A stretch of 64,000 bases of DNA from Knoxdaviesia capensis (GCA_001510575.1 LNGK01000003.1:1045755-1109754); one strand, 5' to 3'; shown: positions 12,535 through 23,279, counted from the stretch's first letter. A program made the numbers and translations. Notes: generated by a model not told the origin, from the letters alone.

Positions 12535-13891
12535 ATGTCTGGAGTCGCGGAGAAGGCCCGGTTCTACCTGGAACGGTCCGTTCCCCAGCTGCGGGAGTGG
12601 GAGGACAAGGAGCTCTTCACCAAGGTTAGTGGTCACTCGGTGCCAGTGTAGCCGTATCCAAACTGACAGCCACTCTCGTGTGCAGGACGAACTGCGGTCG
12701 ATAGTCCAGAAGCGAAGCGATTTCGAACACCGCGTCCTCGCCCCCGGGAACCAGGCCACCGACTTCACAGCCTACATCTCGTGGGAGAAATCGCTTGAAG
12801 CCCTGCGCGCGAAACGATGCAAGCGCCTCAAGATCCGCAACCTCACCTCCGTGCACTCCGGCCAGGCCCGCATCCTCTCGATATACGAGCGCGCCGTGCA
12901 GCGGCACCCCGGCAGCCGGCTGCTGTGGCGCGAGTACCTGGGCTACACGGCGGAGATCGGCGCCACCAAGCGCTGGCGGTCGATTGTCACGCGCGCGCTG
13001 CGCATGCGGCCGACCGACTCCGACCTGTGGGTGCTGGCCGCGCAGCGCATGGCCAGCCTGGGCGACATGGCCAGCGCGCGGCGGTTCTACATGCGCGGGT
13101 GCCGCTTCTGCGTCGAGGACGCCGCCGTGTGGGTCGAGTACGCGCGGTCCGAGCTGGTGTTCCTGGTCGAGCTGGAGACGAAGAAGAAGCAGGCGGAGGA
13201 CGCGGTGGCGAAGAACAACAAGAACAAGAAGAGGTCCGGCAAGGCGGCGCTCGCCCAGCACCCCATCGCCGGTGCGCAGACCGGCGAGGACGACGAGATC
13301 CGGATGGAGGTGGATTCCGATAGCGACGAGGACGATGGCGATAGTGTAGTTATCCCCGAGGGCGACATGCCCGCCAAGGTGTTTTCCGCGGCTTCTGCGA
13401 AGACGCTCTCGGGCGGAGAGGATGAGTCGAAGAGCAATCCGGCGTTAACCGGTGCCTTGCCTCGCGCCGTCTTCGACATTGCGAGCAAACAGAAGTTTTT
13501 CACGGCCGAATCTGGCGAAGCCTTTTTCGTCGCATTCACAGCTTTCCGGTCGCCAGCAAACCTGCCCCCCGATGTCATCAACAGCCTGGTGCAACACATC
13601 GTGGATTCTCTAAGCAGCGCCTTTCCCGGTCATGTATCCACCCTGTACTGCTTCATTTTGCAGCCCGTCGCGGGGCTGTCTGCCGTGACAGCGGAATTCC
13701 CCCGCAATCTCATCGAGACCCTCTCGCGCCTGCAGACTACCATGGCTGAGGTGGCCGATGGCAGTAAGGCCCAACTGGGCGAGAAGCTGCTGGTCTGGAT
13801 CGGCCTTGTCCTGGCTGTCACGGGGTTGGATAAGGACATCCGCACCGTTCTGGAATCAACCCAGGAAAAGCTGCAGACTCTAGTTAAATGA
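12535..13891 (+). CDS. UTP6: U3 snoRNA-associated protein 6 (SSU processome)
   Basis: Two exons, 12535-12624 and 12686-13891, with a 61-nt intron, giving 431 residues against about 440 in yeast Utp6. The N-terminus (EKARFYLERSVPQLREWEDK) and the second exon start (DELRSIVQKRSDFEHRVL) match the conserved Utp6 opening. They are followed by HAT (half-a-TPR) repeats such as RILSIYERAVQRHPGSRLLW and DSDLWVLAAQRMASLGD. A Lys-rich segment and an acidic linker (DSDSDEDDGDS) separate the helical repeats from a C-terminal helical region. Utp6 is a UtpB subcomplex subunit of the small-subunit processome, needed for 18S pre-rRNA processing in the nucleolus; this is family knowledge. The start ATG sits in a good context about 10 nt after an ACCCACCAGGAAC leader. 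It is convergent with the next gene, 240 nt apart. Confidence 0.93.
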
Positions 13892-14132
13892 GCATAGAAG
13901 AAGTTACGAATACAGCACGAGCATCCTTTAGCATCAACTAAGTATCTATCGACCGACTTCGGGTGATTTGAGTAAACTTTGAAGAGGGTAACTATGCCAG
14001 GATGGAGAGAGATAGCACAGCCTACGGTTTGCTTGGGGACGGGAAACATTCACATTCACAGGCCATTGCATCAGGAGGCACACAAGTTGAAAAGAAGAAC
14101 ACACACATTCCATTCCACCAGTATAGCAGTCA

Positions 14133-14798
14133 TCACTCTGCTTTCTTCTTCTTTCCACCACGACCACCGCGGGCGGCGCCAGCAGCGTCGACAGGGACAC
14201 CAGGAGCAGCGCGCGTCCGGGCCTTTTTCGCGGGACGCTCAGCAGAGGCGGCGGGACCCGAGGCCTTGCGGTTTTTGGCCGCACGCGCCGCTCCTCTCGA
14301 GACGGCAGCCGCAATGCCCGGCTCCCACTCGGAGTCGGACAGCTGGTAGCCGCGGGGCGACGCCGACACCGCAGTGCGCAGCTTGCGGCGGGCGGCGCTG
14401 GCGTGGACCTGGCCGATATAGCCAGCCAGCGCCGCCACACCCGCGCCAATGTGGCGAAGGTGCTCGGCAATCGCCCCGGGCTGTTCATTCGTCGGCGGCG
14501 GGGAGGAGGGGGTATATTCGTCCCCCGTAGGGGACGGCGATTTCGGAAAATCGCTTCTAGTTGGCGGCGGCGGCGAGGGCGGCGGCGGCGGCGGTGGGAG
14601 GGGTGCTCCATCGAGGAGACTTTGGGGCACGACCGCGTCGAGGGGATCAGTCTCGACGACGGCGGCAGTGGTGGTGGTAGGGGGAGGGAGGGTGAGAAGG
14701 GTAGTCGGGGTGGGCAGGCTGGTGGTAGGGGGAGAGGCAGCCGGATCCTGCAGATGGCCACACTGGCCATCTGGGGTATCCGGGCCTTGGTTCGACAT
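14133..14798 (-). CDS. Unrecognised basic, proline-rich protein
   Basis: A single open frame of 221 residues with GC-rich third positions. I do not recognise a family. The N-terminal half is Pro/Thr-rich and contains a run of eight prolines (about residues 68-75) in a PPP/SPPPP linker. A short predicted helical block follows (IAEHLRHIGAGVAALAGYIG), then a basic region with bipartite nuclear-localisation-like clusters (RPAKKARTR) and a Gly/Lys tail (GGRGGKKKKAE). This suggests a nuclear or nucleic-acid-binding protein, which is inference only. The start ATG follows an in-frame region with no earlier Met. It is tail-to-tail with UTP6. The upstream 4 kb is gene-free. It could be a fast-evolving clade-specific gene. 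Confidence 0.6.
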   Translation of the reverse strand: MSNQGPDTPDGQCGHLQDPAASPPTTSLPTPTTLLTLPPPTTTTAAVVETDPLDAVVPQSLLDGAPLPPPPPPPSPPPPTRSDFPKSPSPTGDEYTPSSPPPTNEQPGAIAEHLRHIGAGVAALAGYIGQVHASAARRKLRTAVSASPRGYQLSDSEWEPGIAAAVSRGAARAAKNRKASGPAASAERPAKKARTRAAPGVPVDAAGAARGGRGGKKKKAE

Positions 14799-15055
14799 TT
14801 TAGCGAGGAAAAGTCTCGCTACCGGTCTTGGAATTGGTGTGGAGGGAAGAAAGAAAAACCCAAGACAGCCAGAGGCTGCCTTGGGCTTTTCTTTTATCCC
14901 CCACTTCCAAAGACCTTCTAGTGATTATTATTCATCTTTGAGAGTATTCTCGCAAAGACGACCCGTATATGTCGAGGATGTTCATATGTGTTGCCTGGTA
15001 TTCGTGAAGGTAATAGGAAAGTTGGTCCAGGAAGACGTGTCGAGGGGCGAAGATA

Positions 15056-15246
15056 GAAGAAGAGGAGTTTGGAATATGAACGGGTGTTGTGTGTAGGAGG
15101 AAAAAAACAAGATAAAGGAGGAAGAAGAGGAACTTGTAGCATGAACGTGGTGTTGTATATAGGGGGAAAAAATAAAAGGAGGAAGAAGAGGAATTTTGCA
15201 ATATGAACGTGGTGTTATGTGTAGGAGGAAAAAGGCAAAGGAAGAA
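15056..15246. repeat. Three-copy ~62-bp tandem repeat
   Basis: Three diverged units, each with a GGAAGAAGAGGAA-type purine block, an ATGAACG(T/G)G(G)TGTT core and a TAGGAGGAAAAA-type tail. The ATGAAC cores start at 15076, 15141 and 15203, so the period is 62-65 nt. It has no coding potential that I can support. Confidence 0.8.
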
Positions 15247-16127
15247 AACCAGGAATTATCGTGTGGTTGTTGGTTTATAGGATATTTACTTCACGGGAGC
15301 TGTTTTTGATAAAATATGCTTGAATTTCTTATCGTATTAGGGTTAGGGTGTGGTTGAAAAACTATTTAGTTACCTATGTTGACCTGTACTAACCTCTAGC
15401 TTCACTAACAGGGGATTTAGATGCTAGCCCACTAACCAAGCTTTATTATTACCAGGGAGTTAGTGATTCTCTCCGTGCTATTAGGAAATGTCTGAGATCT
15501 GTAGAGAGCCACTAACACATATGGTCTGTGCATTAACAAACCATTAACAGATTGGGTATCTAGATACTATTGGCTGGGCCATATTCGGGGTCCACATATA
15601 TAGGCGTATCAGAAGTGGCGCTAGTCCGAAAGTGGAACTCCTTCCAGGGGTGGCGCAGATGGCTGAAATTTCAGATCATGCGGCCTGGGTTCTCCTTTTT
15701 TGGCATTTGGGCATGGCGAACGGGTTCTTCGATTTCCTGGCTGGCCTTATTCCTTTTTCCTCAAATTTCTGATCTTTCATTTGCGGGAGAAAATGCTCAG
15801 CATATTCCAGCCAGCCAGCCTCCCCATCACACATTAATTACTTTGAACCCGAACTACAGATTCGCCGCAGACCTTCGGTAACTTCGTCCAGCCCAGCTCG
15901 CGTGAATATTCTTGCATAGGTTACGGGCTGTTGGGTGTGGTCCGGTGCTTTCTCTCTCATCTTTCTGTACCTGGCTGAGTGACGGACGACCCTTAATGCA
16001 TCCGGCCGGGACCTTTCATTGATCTTCTCCTGGCCGGCCTGTAAGTTTCCTCCATGCTGCATTGTTACTTTTGCTTCCCGCAGACTCTCTGTACCTCCTC
16101 CACAGTCTGTCTATTTTCTTGTACATA

Positions 16128-16146
16128 CACATGTACAGTACATGTG
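16128..16146. repeat. Perfect 9-bp-arm palindrome
   Basis: CACATGTAC, one spacer base, GTACATGTG. A near-perfect dyad in the long SWI1 upstream region; a possible dimeric factor site, function unknown. Confidence 0.6.
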
Positions 16147-16773
16147 TTTGAATCTTGGACTGCTTGGGACCGACCTCCCATGTACGATCGAGTGTGCCGG
16201 GTTGGTCCAAGACATCGTCCTCGGATAATATTCTGATTCTCGTTCTCTAGATACACCACCGTCTCTCCTAATAAGATTCCCTTCCCCCCATCATCGCAGT
16301 CTCGCCCAGTCTCCCAACCTGCGTGAGGTCTGATCTCCGCGTCTCCCACCCACCCCCCATCTTCGAAGCTGAACCGTGACATACATCCGAGTAGTCCTGC
16401 ACCACCCAATCTCCTTCCTCGTCGACCCCAACTAGTTTAATCCTGTAACCTCCACCCGAATCTCTGTTTGCGAGAGGGTATCTGCACGCTACGGTTCCGT
16501 CGGTTTATTTCTCCGCCCGATCCTGAATTCTCGGCTACTACCTACAAGCCGCGTTTTCTGGTGTAATCTCCAGTCCCAGTGGTGGCCATTTAAGCTTCTT
16601 CGCGGAGGCCTTGCTGTCACTCGCTTTTGGTAAGCACGAACCCAATCCCCCGGAGTCCGTCCCCTCTCTCCCTCTTGTTTATTTGCCTGCAAACTTGCGC
16701 TCCCCTGGTGTACCACCACCCCATGGTAGTGAGTGTGTCGGTTTCCACCTTGGCCATACGGTGTGCGTAAAGA

Positions 16774-16796
16774 TGTACGTACATAGTGTACGTACA
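16774..16796. repeat. Duplicated 10-bp palindrome TGTACGTACA
   Basis: Two copies of the self-complementary 10-mer TGTACGTACA at 16774-16783 and 16787-16796, separated by TAG, 13 bp start to start. A regulatory role is inferred only from the arrangement. Confidence 0.6.
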
Positions 16797-17514
16797 CATG
16801 TGCTTTCTGGAACTCTTCCGTGCTGCAGTACAAGCCTTTCTAGAAGCCGCCGCCGCCTCCCTCCTTCCGTCATCCTGCTCTCCCCAGTTTTCTAGAATGC
16901 CAATGTGTGGTTTTCATGGGGGCTTCTCTCGCTCTCTCCTTCCCTATCTCTCGTCAGTGAATGATCGTAGCGTCTATCAATAGAAGCTTAATTTGTTTAC
17001 GTACGTCACGACTGCATGTCTTTCCGCTTATCTGGAACGGGATGAACGCGTGCGGTTGCAATTCTTGGGCAGCCGTTCGCCTTCCCCGTTCGTCTATCGA
17101 CCCGTGGGGGGAAAGATCCCTCCGATAGTCCTGTTTCCCGTCCAAGGAGATGGCCAACGTTGTCTGATCCAGTTAAAACCACCACCGCCCCCGGTTACCC
17201 CATTATGTATCGACCAATCTAGCCTGCCCTTGGCCGCAGCGTCTGGCCTGTTGGCTGATTCCTCCATGTCAGGTCGGCCATGCTTTTCCAGTGGGAAGCA
17301 TGCCATGCCACCCATTCACGCCCCTCATTCCTACGCCCCTCGGCTGACCCCCAACATTGAACGGCCGATGGGGACCTGAGATTTGGAGTCTGCCTCTTCA
17401 AGGCACATACACACACACATACATACATACATAGTCCCGGCCGGGTGGTTTCGGTGCGTGATGTTTGGTTCAAACGATTGCTATGGGCCTGGTGTAACCG
17501 CGGGTTTGAGGGAC

Positions 17515-17539
17515 ATGATGATGATGATGATGATGATGA
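17515..17539. repeat. ATG/GAT trinucleotide microsatellite
   Basis: About eight tandem ATG units in non-coding sequence upstream of SWI1. Confidence 0.85.
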
Positions 17540-18984
17540 CGCTTTATTCCAGGAGATTGATCTTGCCCTGCTCCTGCCTACTTTACGTCTCTTCATCGGA
17601 CCCTTTGCAGGGAAGCCATCCCCAGGTCTTACGTGACATCGTTTTCGCAACCGCCTTTCCTAGATAGGGCTTTCCGGGGAATGGGGACGTTCGCGTTTTC
17701 CATCTTCCATACTACCGCCGGTCCCACTGAATATTTAACCCGGTTTGGGCCTGTCCTCTTCATATTACCTCAAGGGCATAGCTGCCTTATAAGGCCTGGG
17801 GGGGCACGTTCGTCCCCAATCATTGTGTTCCGCAATCCGCATCGATATATCTGGATCAGCATCCAACCGCCGTATGCCTTGCGTCAGGGTGTACCACGCG
17901 ATTTCCTACATGGATTCCCGGGACCCGGGATGGTGATTCTGCGGGTTAACGCTTGATCCGGCCGATGACAAGTTCTGGACGCCGGCCGTGATGTCCGACT
18001 CTGCATGTGTCGAAATGCGGGTTTTGCATGTTTTTATATGACCTTCTTTGGTAGTACCAAGTCTTTGCCCCTGAAATTCGAAATCGGCTGTGGCTAGTCC
18101 ACAGTTCACGTTTTCTAAGGGTTGATTCTCCCCCTGTACGCGCTGTTTTGTTCATATATTTATGTTTCCCTCTGTTTTCGCTTTCGCGCAAGCATCCACC
18201 TTCACTTCCATAACGACTTTCGCGCCCTCTGATTGGCCTATTTTCCCGCCTCGACGCCAATCTTTTTTTTTTTTCCTCCTGCCATTTTTCTCTGAACCAG
18301 TTTTTTCCCTCGCTCTCTTTGCCTTTTCCCACGCAAGTAAAAAAAAAAAAAAAGAGACCACACACACCCATTTTCTCGCATCTCCGCCACACTTTCCAAC
18401 TTCATTCATCCCCAACTCTCGTTTCCCATCCCGAACACTCTTTAAAAATCCATCGCCCGCGCCCCCTCCCACATTGGCCATCATCAACGCGATCTAGTTC
18501 ATCTAAACGGGACCTCGCAATTCCATCCGCCCCCTTGGTTTCACCCACTCTGGCCGCGTCCCTTTGCACCCGTACTTTGCTTTGCTCTTTTCCCGCTGTT
18601 TTTCGTGCCATTTCTTCTCGCGCTTCCCCTACTCGCTCCTACCCTTGTGTATCGTGTTGCCCGAGAACTGTGAATCTTGGCTAGGCCTGCACATCCTTCC
18701 TCATCCCATCACCACTTCCGTCCCGAGCAGGCGTCTTTATATGTGCAGTGTCTGTCGGACACTTACCTGCACGATTGCTTCCTATATGTCTTTATAATAT
18801 ATATCTCCAATCCATTCATCTCTCCTCCATTCACTTCCTGCCTGCTCTTCTTTAAACCATCATATAGATGGATCTGCACAAATCGCGACTCATCTCCCAT
18901 GCTAACTAAACCCATCGGAATCTCAAACAAAGAAGAGTGGCCTTTTTCCTTTGCTGCGACGCAGCCTCTGATTCTGCATCAATC

Positions 18985-21900
18985 ATGACCACCTGGATGA
19001 CTGAACCTGTCCAGAACCACGATGCGAACGGATTCTCTCTCCTGACCGACCCCAACGCGACATCATCGTCCATGATGGATCAGTCGGCTTCCTTCATGGG
19101 AGGAGCCCCTGGCCAATTCAATCCCTCTGCTCAATTCAACCCTCAACACCCTCAACATCCTCAACATCCCCAACACTCGCAACAAGTTCCCCTGCATCAA
19201 CCACAACCGCAGCCGCCATCCTCCTTTTCCGTGACAAATGGGCCGATGCGGAATGCCTCCCCTTCGTACCAAAATGCCGTCTATCAAACAAACTCCGTTG
19301 TGCCGTCGAAACGCCCGCGCCCGCGCGAAGATAGCATCGCCGGCTCGCCACGCCAGAATCCCGGCATGATCCCGACATCGCGATCCGAAACTCCTCAACA
19401 ATCCTTCTCTCCATTTCCATCCGGCAATATGCAGCAGCCCGGCAACGCGTCGGGCCAGCAGTACCCCCATCTGCAGTCCAACGGCTCGGCGAACGCGACC
19501 CCATCTCCGATGATGGGCCACCAACAGCTCCGCACCGGAAGCGTGCCGCAGCGCGTCGCCACCGCATCGCCCCATCCCTTCTCTCCTGGCGCGCAACAGT
19601 TTGGCCCCCAGGCGTCCCCGATTCCGTCGGAAGCCGGAACTCCCCAAGCAAATTCCTTTATGCCAAACCTGCCGCCAGCCTTCACACAGAATTTCGGGGC
19701 CGCGCTTCCCCCGGCTCGACCTTCCTCTGGCGCTGCGAACCCACCGCAGAATTCTCTGATGAATCCCGTTCAGCCGATGGGACAGCCGCAGATGCACGCG
19801 CAAATGGGGGCAATGGGCCAGATGGGCCACATGAGTAACCAGATGTTTCCGGGAGGACAGATGCCGCGTGGCGGTCCGGTCACGGACCAGCAAAAGATGG
19901 CCGCCTACCAGATGAGACTGCAGCAGCAGATCCATGCTAGCCAAGGTGGTGCCATGCACCCCATGCCTGGAATGCCGAACATGCCCCCCAATATGGTAAA
20001 CATGTCGATGCAGTCTCCCATTCCCCAGAACCAACCCCATCCGCAACAACCCCAACAATCCCCTGGCCAGGCGCAACTCCACCAGCCGGTGTCCAAGTCG
20101 GGTCTCTCTGGCAAACCACCTTCGCAGTCCGGAATTCCAAATGGGCAACAACAAACCTCACCGGGCGGACCCTCTGGAAACCGCCAAATGCCCATGCAGC
20201 GCTCGGGACCCCGCATGGACTCGGAGTCGTTTATGAAAAATCTGTTTGCCTTCATGAAATCCAAGGGATTGCCGCTGGAACAGAATCCTGTTGTGGGGGA
20301 TCGGCCGATTCCGCTTTCAGTCTTGTTCCAGCATGTCCAGGGCCGCGGCGGATACAAAGTTGCGAGCTCTTCCAACAGCTGGCCGCACATTGCTCAGGGC
20401 ATGGGCTTCCATCCTTCCCAGGTTGGCATGGCTGTGCAGATGTTGAGAGTGATATACGAGCGCAATCTGCTAAAATTTGAAGAGGCGTGGTCTGCCCAGA
20501 CCCAACGCAGAATGCAGCAGCAGCAGCAGCAGCATCAACAGCAGTCGCAGCCTGGATCGTCGCCCCACCTGCAGCAGCTTTCCCAAAGTGCAGCTGGCGC
20601 CGGCCCGTCGACACCTGTGAAGCCGCTTACGCCGTCGCAATCCGCCCCTAGCCACTTGGTGCAACAGCAGCAACAGGAACAGCCGCGCCAACAATCACCC
20701 CAGGTTTCAATGAATCCCAACCGATCAAAATCGAGTACCCCCGGCCCTAACCAAAACAACTTTTCTGGTCTTAACAACGGTGTTCCCGGCCACAATCATT
20801 CTTCACACCCTCAACCTCAACAACTTCCCCCCGCGCACTCTCGCAACAGTCTTTCTCGAAGCGTCGAACCGATGTCAGTTCCTGGCGGCGATTTCCCCCC
20901 TGCGACCCCGAAAGTCAGCGGCAAGGCTCTGCACCCCGCGATGATCCCGCACACACCGCAGCCCGACGGCATGATTCCCGATCCGATGCACATGGCGCCC
21001 GTTCCTCCCATGCAGTCTCGCGAGTATGTGCCTCACTCTCGCGAGCTCAACGCGTGGGGAGGAGTTGATCTGAAGGGCGCGAACCAGGTTGGAACGGACT
21101 TGGAGCGGTTCCGACCGAGCGACCCGTCCCTGATGGAGTTGGGCATGATTGACATTGCTGCCCTTACCCGACAGCTCCAGTGTGGCATGAACCGTGAGAT
21201 CCGCCTCGCGCTCGATGTCCTCGCTGCTGTCACCGTCTCGACTAGCAAGCAACATGAGATCATATTGACGTACTGCGAGGATCTTGTCGAGGCGATTGTG
21301 GATCTGGCCGAAGAGCAGGTGGATTTGCTTGCCGAGCATACTGTGCAGGTGTCCGACGAAATCCAGCTGACCTCGTACGAGGATCTTGTCCGCCTGTGCC
21401 GCGCTGAAGGCCTGCAGGCGCGGCCTGCCACACAGTTTGGCACCAAGGAGTTTGAGCTTGATCGTGCCGTCGAGCGCCTGATCTGCATCACCACGATCCT
21501 GCGCAATCTGTCTTTCCACGGAGACCAGGGCCAGAACCAAGCCGAGCTTTCTGACGAGTCGGTCATCAAGATGCTCTGTGTTGTCATCCGCTACCTGGGC
21601 ACGCGACCTATGGTGCTGCGCACTCATGTGAACGCGCTCGATTTCATGAAGGATACCGTCGTGCTTCTGTCCAACATTGCCCCGAAAATGGAGCTCCCCG
21701 GACGCGAGCAGGCTCTTTGCCTTCTGCACTTCCTCCTTGCGTTTGCCCCGCTCCCCGTGCCGTCGCAGCTGGACGACACCACCTACTTTGCCCACTACGA
21801 CCCGACCATGAACCCGTACCTGTCGGCTGCCGTTGACGCGCTTGCCAAGCTTCTGGCTCGCGACGACCCCAACCGCACGTTCTACAAGGCAATCTTCGCG

Positions 21901-22437
21901 GCGGAGGCGCAGTCTTCGACTCCGTACGAGCTGCTCACCAAGGCGTTCGGCCTTGCGATTGCACCGATTCCTGACCAGACGCAGGACAGCCGGAACATGC
22001 ACGTGATGCCGATTGTCGAGCTGCGCAAGCCGTTCCTTATGCAAGGCCTGTTGGCGGCGGACATCCTGGCGTCGTTCGCGCCGGGCCACGATGTCCCGCT
22101 TGTGCGTACCTGGGTGTCGGCGGCCAACGGATTCATCCCGAACCTCTTCCGCCTGGTGCATGTGATTGCGCGCCAGTTCGACATGCCGCCAGTTCGTACC
22201 GGTCGCGGCCAGTCGCGTAAGGATGATTCGCTGATGTACCTGGTCGGTCTTGGCGTCAGTCTGCTTAAGAAGCTGATTGACAAGGTTCGCGATCCCGCCG
22301 ACCCCGTTGGCAGCCTGCCGGTCGGCATCTTCCCGCCGAAGGACGCCATCCTCACGGCGATGATGTTGACGTCGACCGAGTTCTCGCGCGAGAACATTCT
22401 ACAGCGTCTTCTGAACCTGTCTGTGCTCGAAGACTAA
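18985..22437 (+). CDS. SWI1: SWI/SNF chromatin-remodelling subunit Swi1 (ARID protein)
   Basis: One uninterrupted frame of 1150 residues from MTTWMTEPVQNHD. An ATG 48 nt upstream is in frame but adds an unlikely Cys-rich leader, so the second ATG is chosen. Residues 1-410 are low-complexity, rich in Gln, Pro, Met, Asn and Ser. An ARID/BRIGHT DNA-binding domain spans about 411-500 (SESFMKNLFAFMKSKG, then QGRGGYKVASSSNSWPHIAQ and RVIYERNLLKFEEAW). A poly-Gln and Pro/Ser linker follows, then a conserved alpha-helical armadillo-like C-terminal part from about 690 (LTRQLQCGMNREIRLALDVLAAVT) to the end. Swi1 is a core SWI/SNF subunit that mobilises nucleosomes at promoters in the nucleus. Yeast Swi1 can form a prion through its Gln/Asn-rich N-terminus; the similar composition here is visible, but prion behaviour is not implied. 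No intron in 3.4 kb is notable. Confidence 0.92.
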   Translation: MTTWMTEPVQNHDANGFSLLTDPNATSSSMMDQSASFMGGAPGQFNPSAQFNPQHPQHPQHPQHSQQVPLHQPQPQPPSSFSVTNGPMRNASPSYQNAVYQTNSVVPSKRPRPREDSIAGSPRQNPGMIPTSRSETPQQSFSPFPSGNMQQPGNASGQQYPHLQSNGSANATPSPMMGHQQLRTGSVPQRVATASPHPFSPGAQQFGPQASPIPSEAGTPQANSFMPNLPPAFTQNFGAALPPARPSSGAANPPQNSLMNPVQPMGQPQMHAQMGAMGQMGHMSNQMFPGGQMPRGGPVTDQQKMAAYQMRLQQQIHASQGGAMHPMPGMPNMPPNMVNMSMQSPIPQNQPHPQQPQQSPGQAQLHQPVSKSGLSGKPPSQSGIPNGQQQTSPGGPSGNRQMPMQRSGPRMDSESFMKNLFAFMKSKGLPLEQNPVVGDRPIPLSVLFQHVQGRGGYKVASSSNSWPHIAQGMGFHPSQVGMAVQMLRVIYERNLLKFEEAWSAQTQRRMQQQQQQHQQQSQPGSSPHLQQLSQSAAGAGPSTPVKPLTPSQSAPSHLVQQQQQEQPRQQSPQVSMNPNRSKSSTPGPNQNNFSGLNNGVPGHNHSSHPQPQQLPPAHSRNSLSRSVEPMSVPGGDFPPATPKVSGKALHPAMIPHTPQPDGMIPDPMHMAPVPPMQSREYVPHSRELNAWGGVDLKGANQVGTDLERFRPSDPSLMELGMIDIAALTRQLQCGMNREIRLALDVLAAVTVSTSKQHEIILTYCEDLVEAIVDLAEEQVDLLAEHTVQVSDEIQLTSYEDLVRLCRAEGLQARPATQFGTKEFELDRAVERLICITTILRNLSFHGDQGQNQAELSDESVIKMLCVVIRYLGTRPMVLRTHVNALDFMKDTVVLLSNIAPKMELPGREQALCLLHFLLAFAPLPVPSQLDDTTYFAHYDPTMNPYLSAAVDALAKLLARDDPNRTFYKAIFAAEAQSSTPYELLTKAFGLAIAPIPDQTQDSRNMHVMPIVELRKPFLMQGLLAADILASFAPGHDVPLVRTWVSAANGFIPNLFRLVHVIARQFDMPPVRTGRGQSRKDDSLMYLVGLGVSLLKKLIDKVRDPADPVGSLPVGIFPPKDAILTAMMLTSTEFSRENILQRLLNLSVLED

Positions 22438-23279
22438 GTCCTCACTTACGGGACCCGGTGCACGCCTTGGCTGTCTTCCCCATACGAAGCGAGGACAGGA
22501 ACACGGTGCTTCTTTTTTTTCTTCTTTTCTTTTTTTCGGTTTCTTTTATTTCCTTTCTTCTTTATTCGGTTGAGCAACTCGGGACAACTCAAGGACTGGG
22601 TCTGGGAAATGGCGAGCACGGAGTTAGTTGCATGTTCGTTTGGCTGGGCTTCTCTTCCCCTTTCGCTTTTGTTTTCTCCTTTTTACTTCGCTTGCTTTTT
22701 CACTACATATTTCTCGCATAGGGATGCTGGCTTCGGCCGGTTCTCTGTTCTTCAACCGATTCGCATTCCATGTTCTTTTTTCGTATCATTCTGTCTTTCC
22801 TGTGCTGGGCGAATTGTCACTTGTGTGTACATGTATTTTAGCTTCGCTCTGTAATTGCCGCTGTAACATAGAAAATTAAACTGGATTGAGAGAGCGTACA
22901 CCATTTGGACGCAAGACTTTGTGATATTCGGTGGACGAGGATGTTTACCTGTAAGGAGCACTCCTGAATGGGACGTTTTTGGGTACGTTGTTACTACAAT
23001 ATGCACACATGGACTTGGACTTCATGTATAAGGATAGTGAAGACCCTCCATCTCTATTTTAGCAGCAAGTAAAAATACATATGGGATATACATAAGACAC
23101 GAGACATTGTGTCCGCACAGGAAAGAGGATAACGCTTGGATGTGTTCAAAGTCAGACCGAGCCATGCAGATACGATCCGAGAATATATCGTACATCCTGT
23201 CCAAGCGAGGGCGATTGTGGCCCGTAACTTGACAGGTGTGAATAGAAGAAAACGAGGAGCACCGGCCGAGAGTCGATGC
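22438..23279. other. Convergent 3' flanks of SWI1 and mL49
   Basis: About 840 nt between two stop codons. The first 300 nt are T-rich and look like the SWI1 3' UTR, with several AATAAA-like stretches (for example AAAATTAAA near 22871). No gene seen. Confidence 0.6.

Larger units (their letters stand above)
14799..18984. other. 4.2 kb gene-free region upstream of SWI1
   Basis: No supported coding gene. In order it holds a three-copy 62-bp tandem repeat (15056-15246), TTAGGGTTAGGG at 15337, AT-rich sequence to about 15600, inverted repeats at 16128-16146, 16774-16796 and 17915-17929, ACAT and ATG microsatellites near 17404 and 17515, and CT-rich sequence from about 18100. A poly-T near 18262-18274 and an A run at 18340-18353 precede the SWI1 start. 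The last 700-900 nt have the pyrimidine-rich look of a long leader. Long upstream regions are common for fungal regulatory genes, so part may be promoter plus spliced 5' UTR. Confidence 0.55.

Noticed and set aside
15337..15348. TTAGGGTTAGGG as a telomere or subtelomere signal
   Set aside because: Only two units, flanked by housekeeping genes on both sides; better read as a telobox-like element.
20875..22161. A 428-codon frame antisense to SWI1
   Set aside because: Mirror of codon bias in the Swi1 C-terminal coding sequence; composition is Arg/His-rich without domains.
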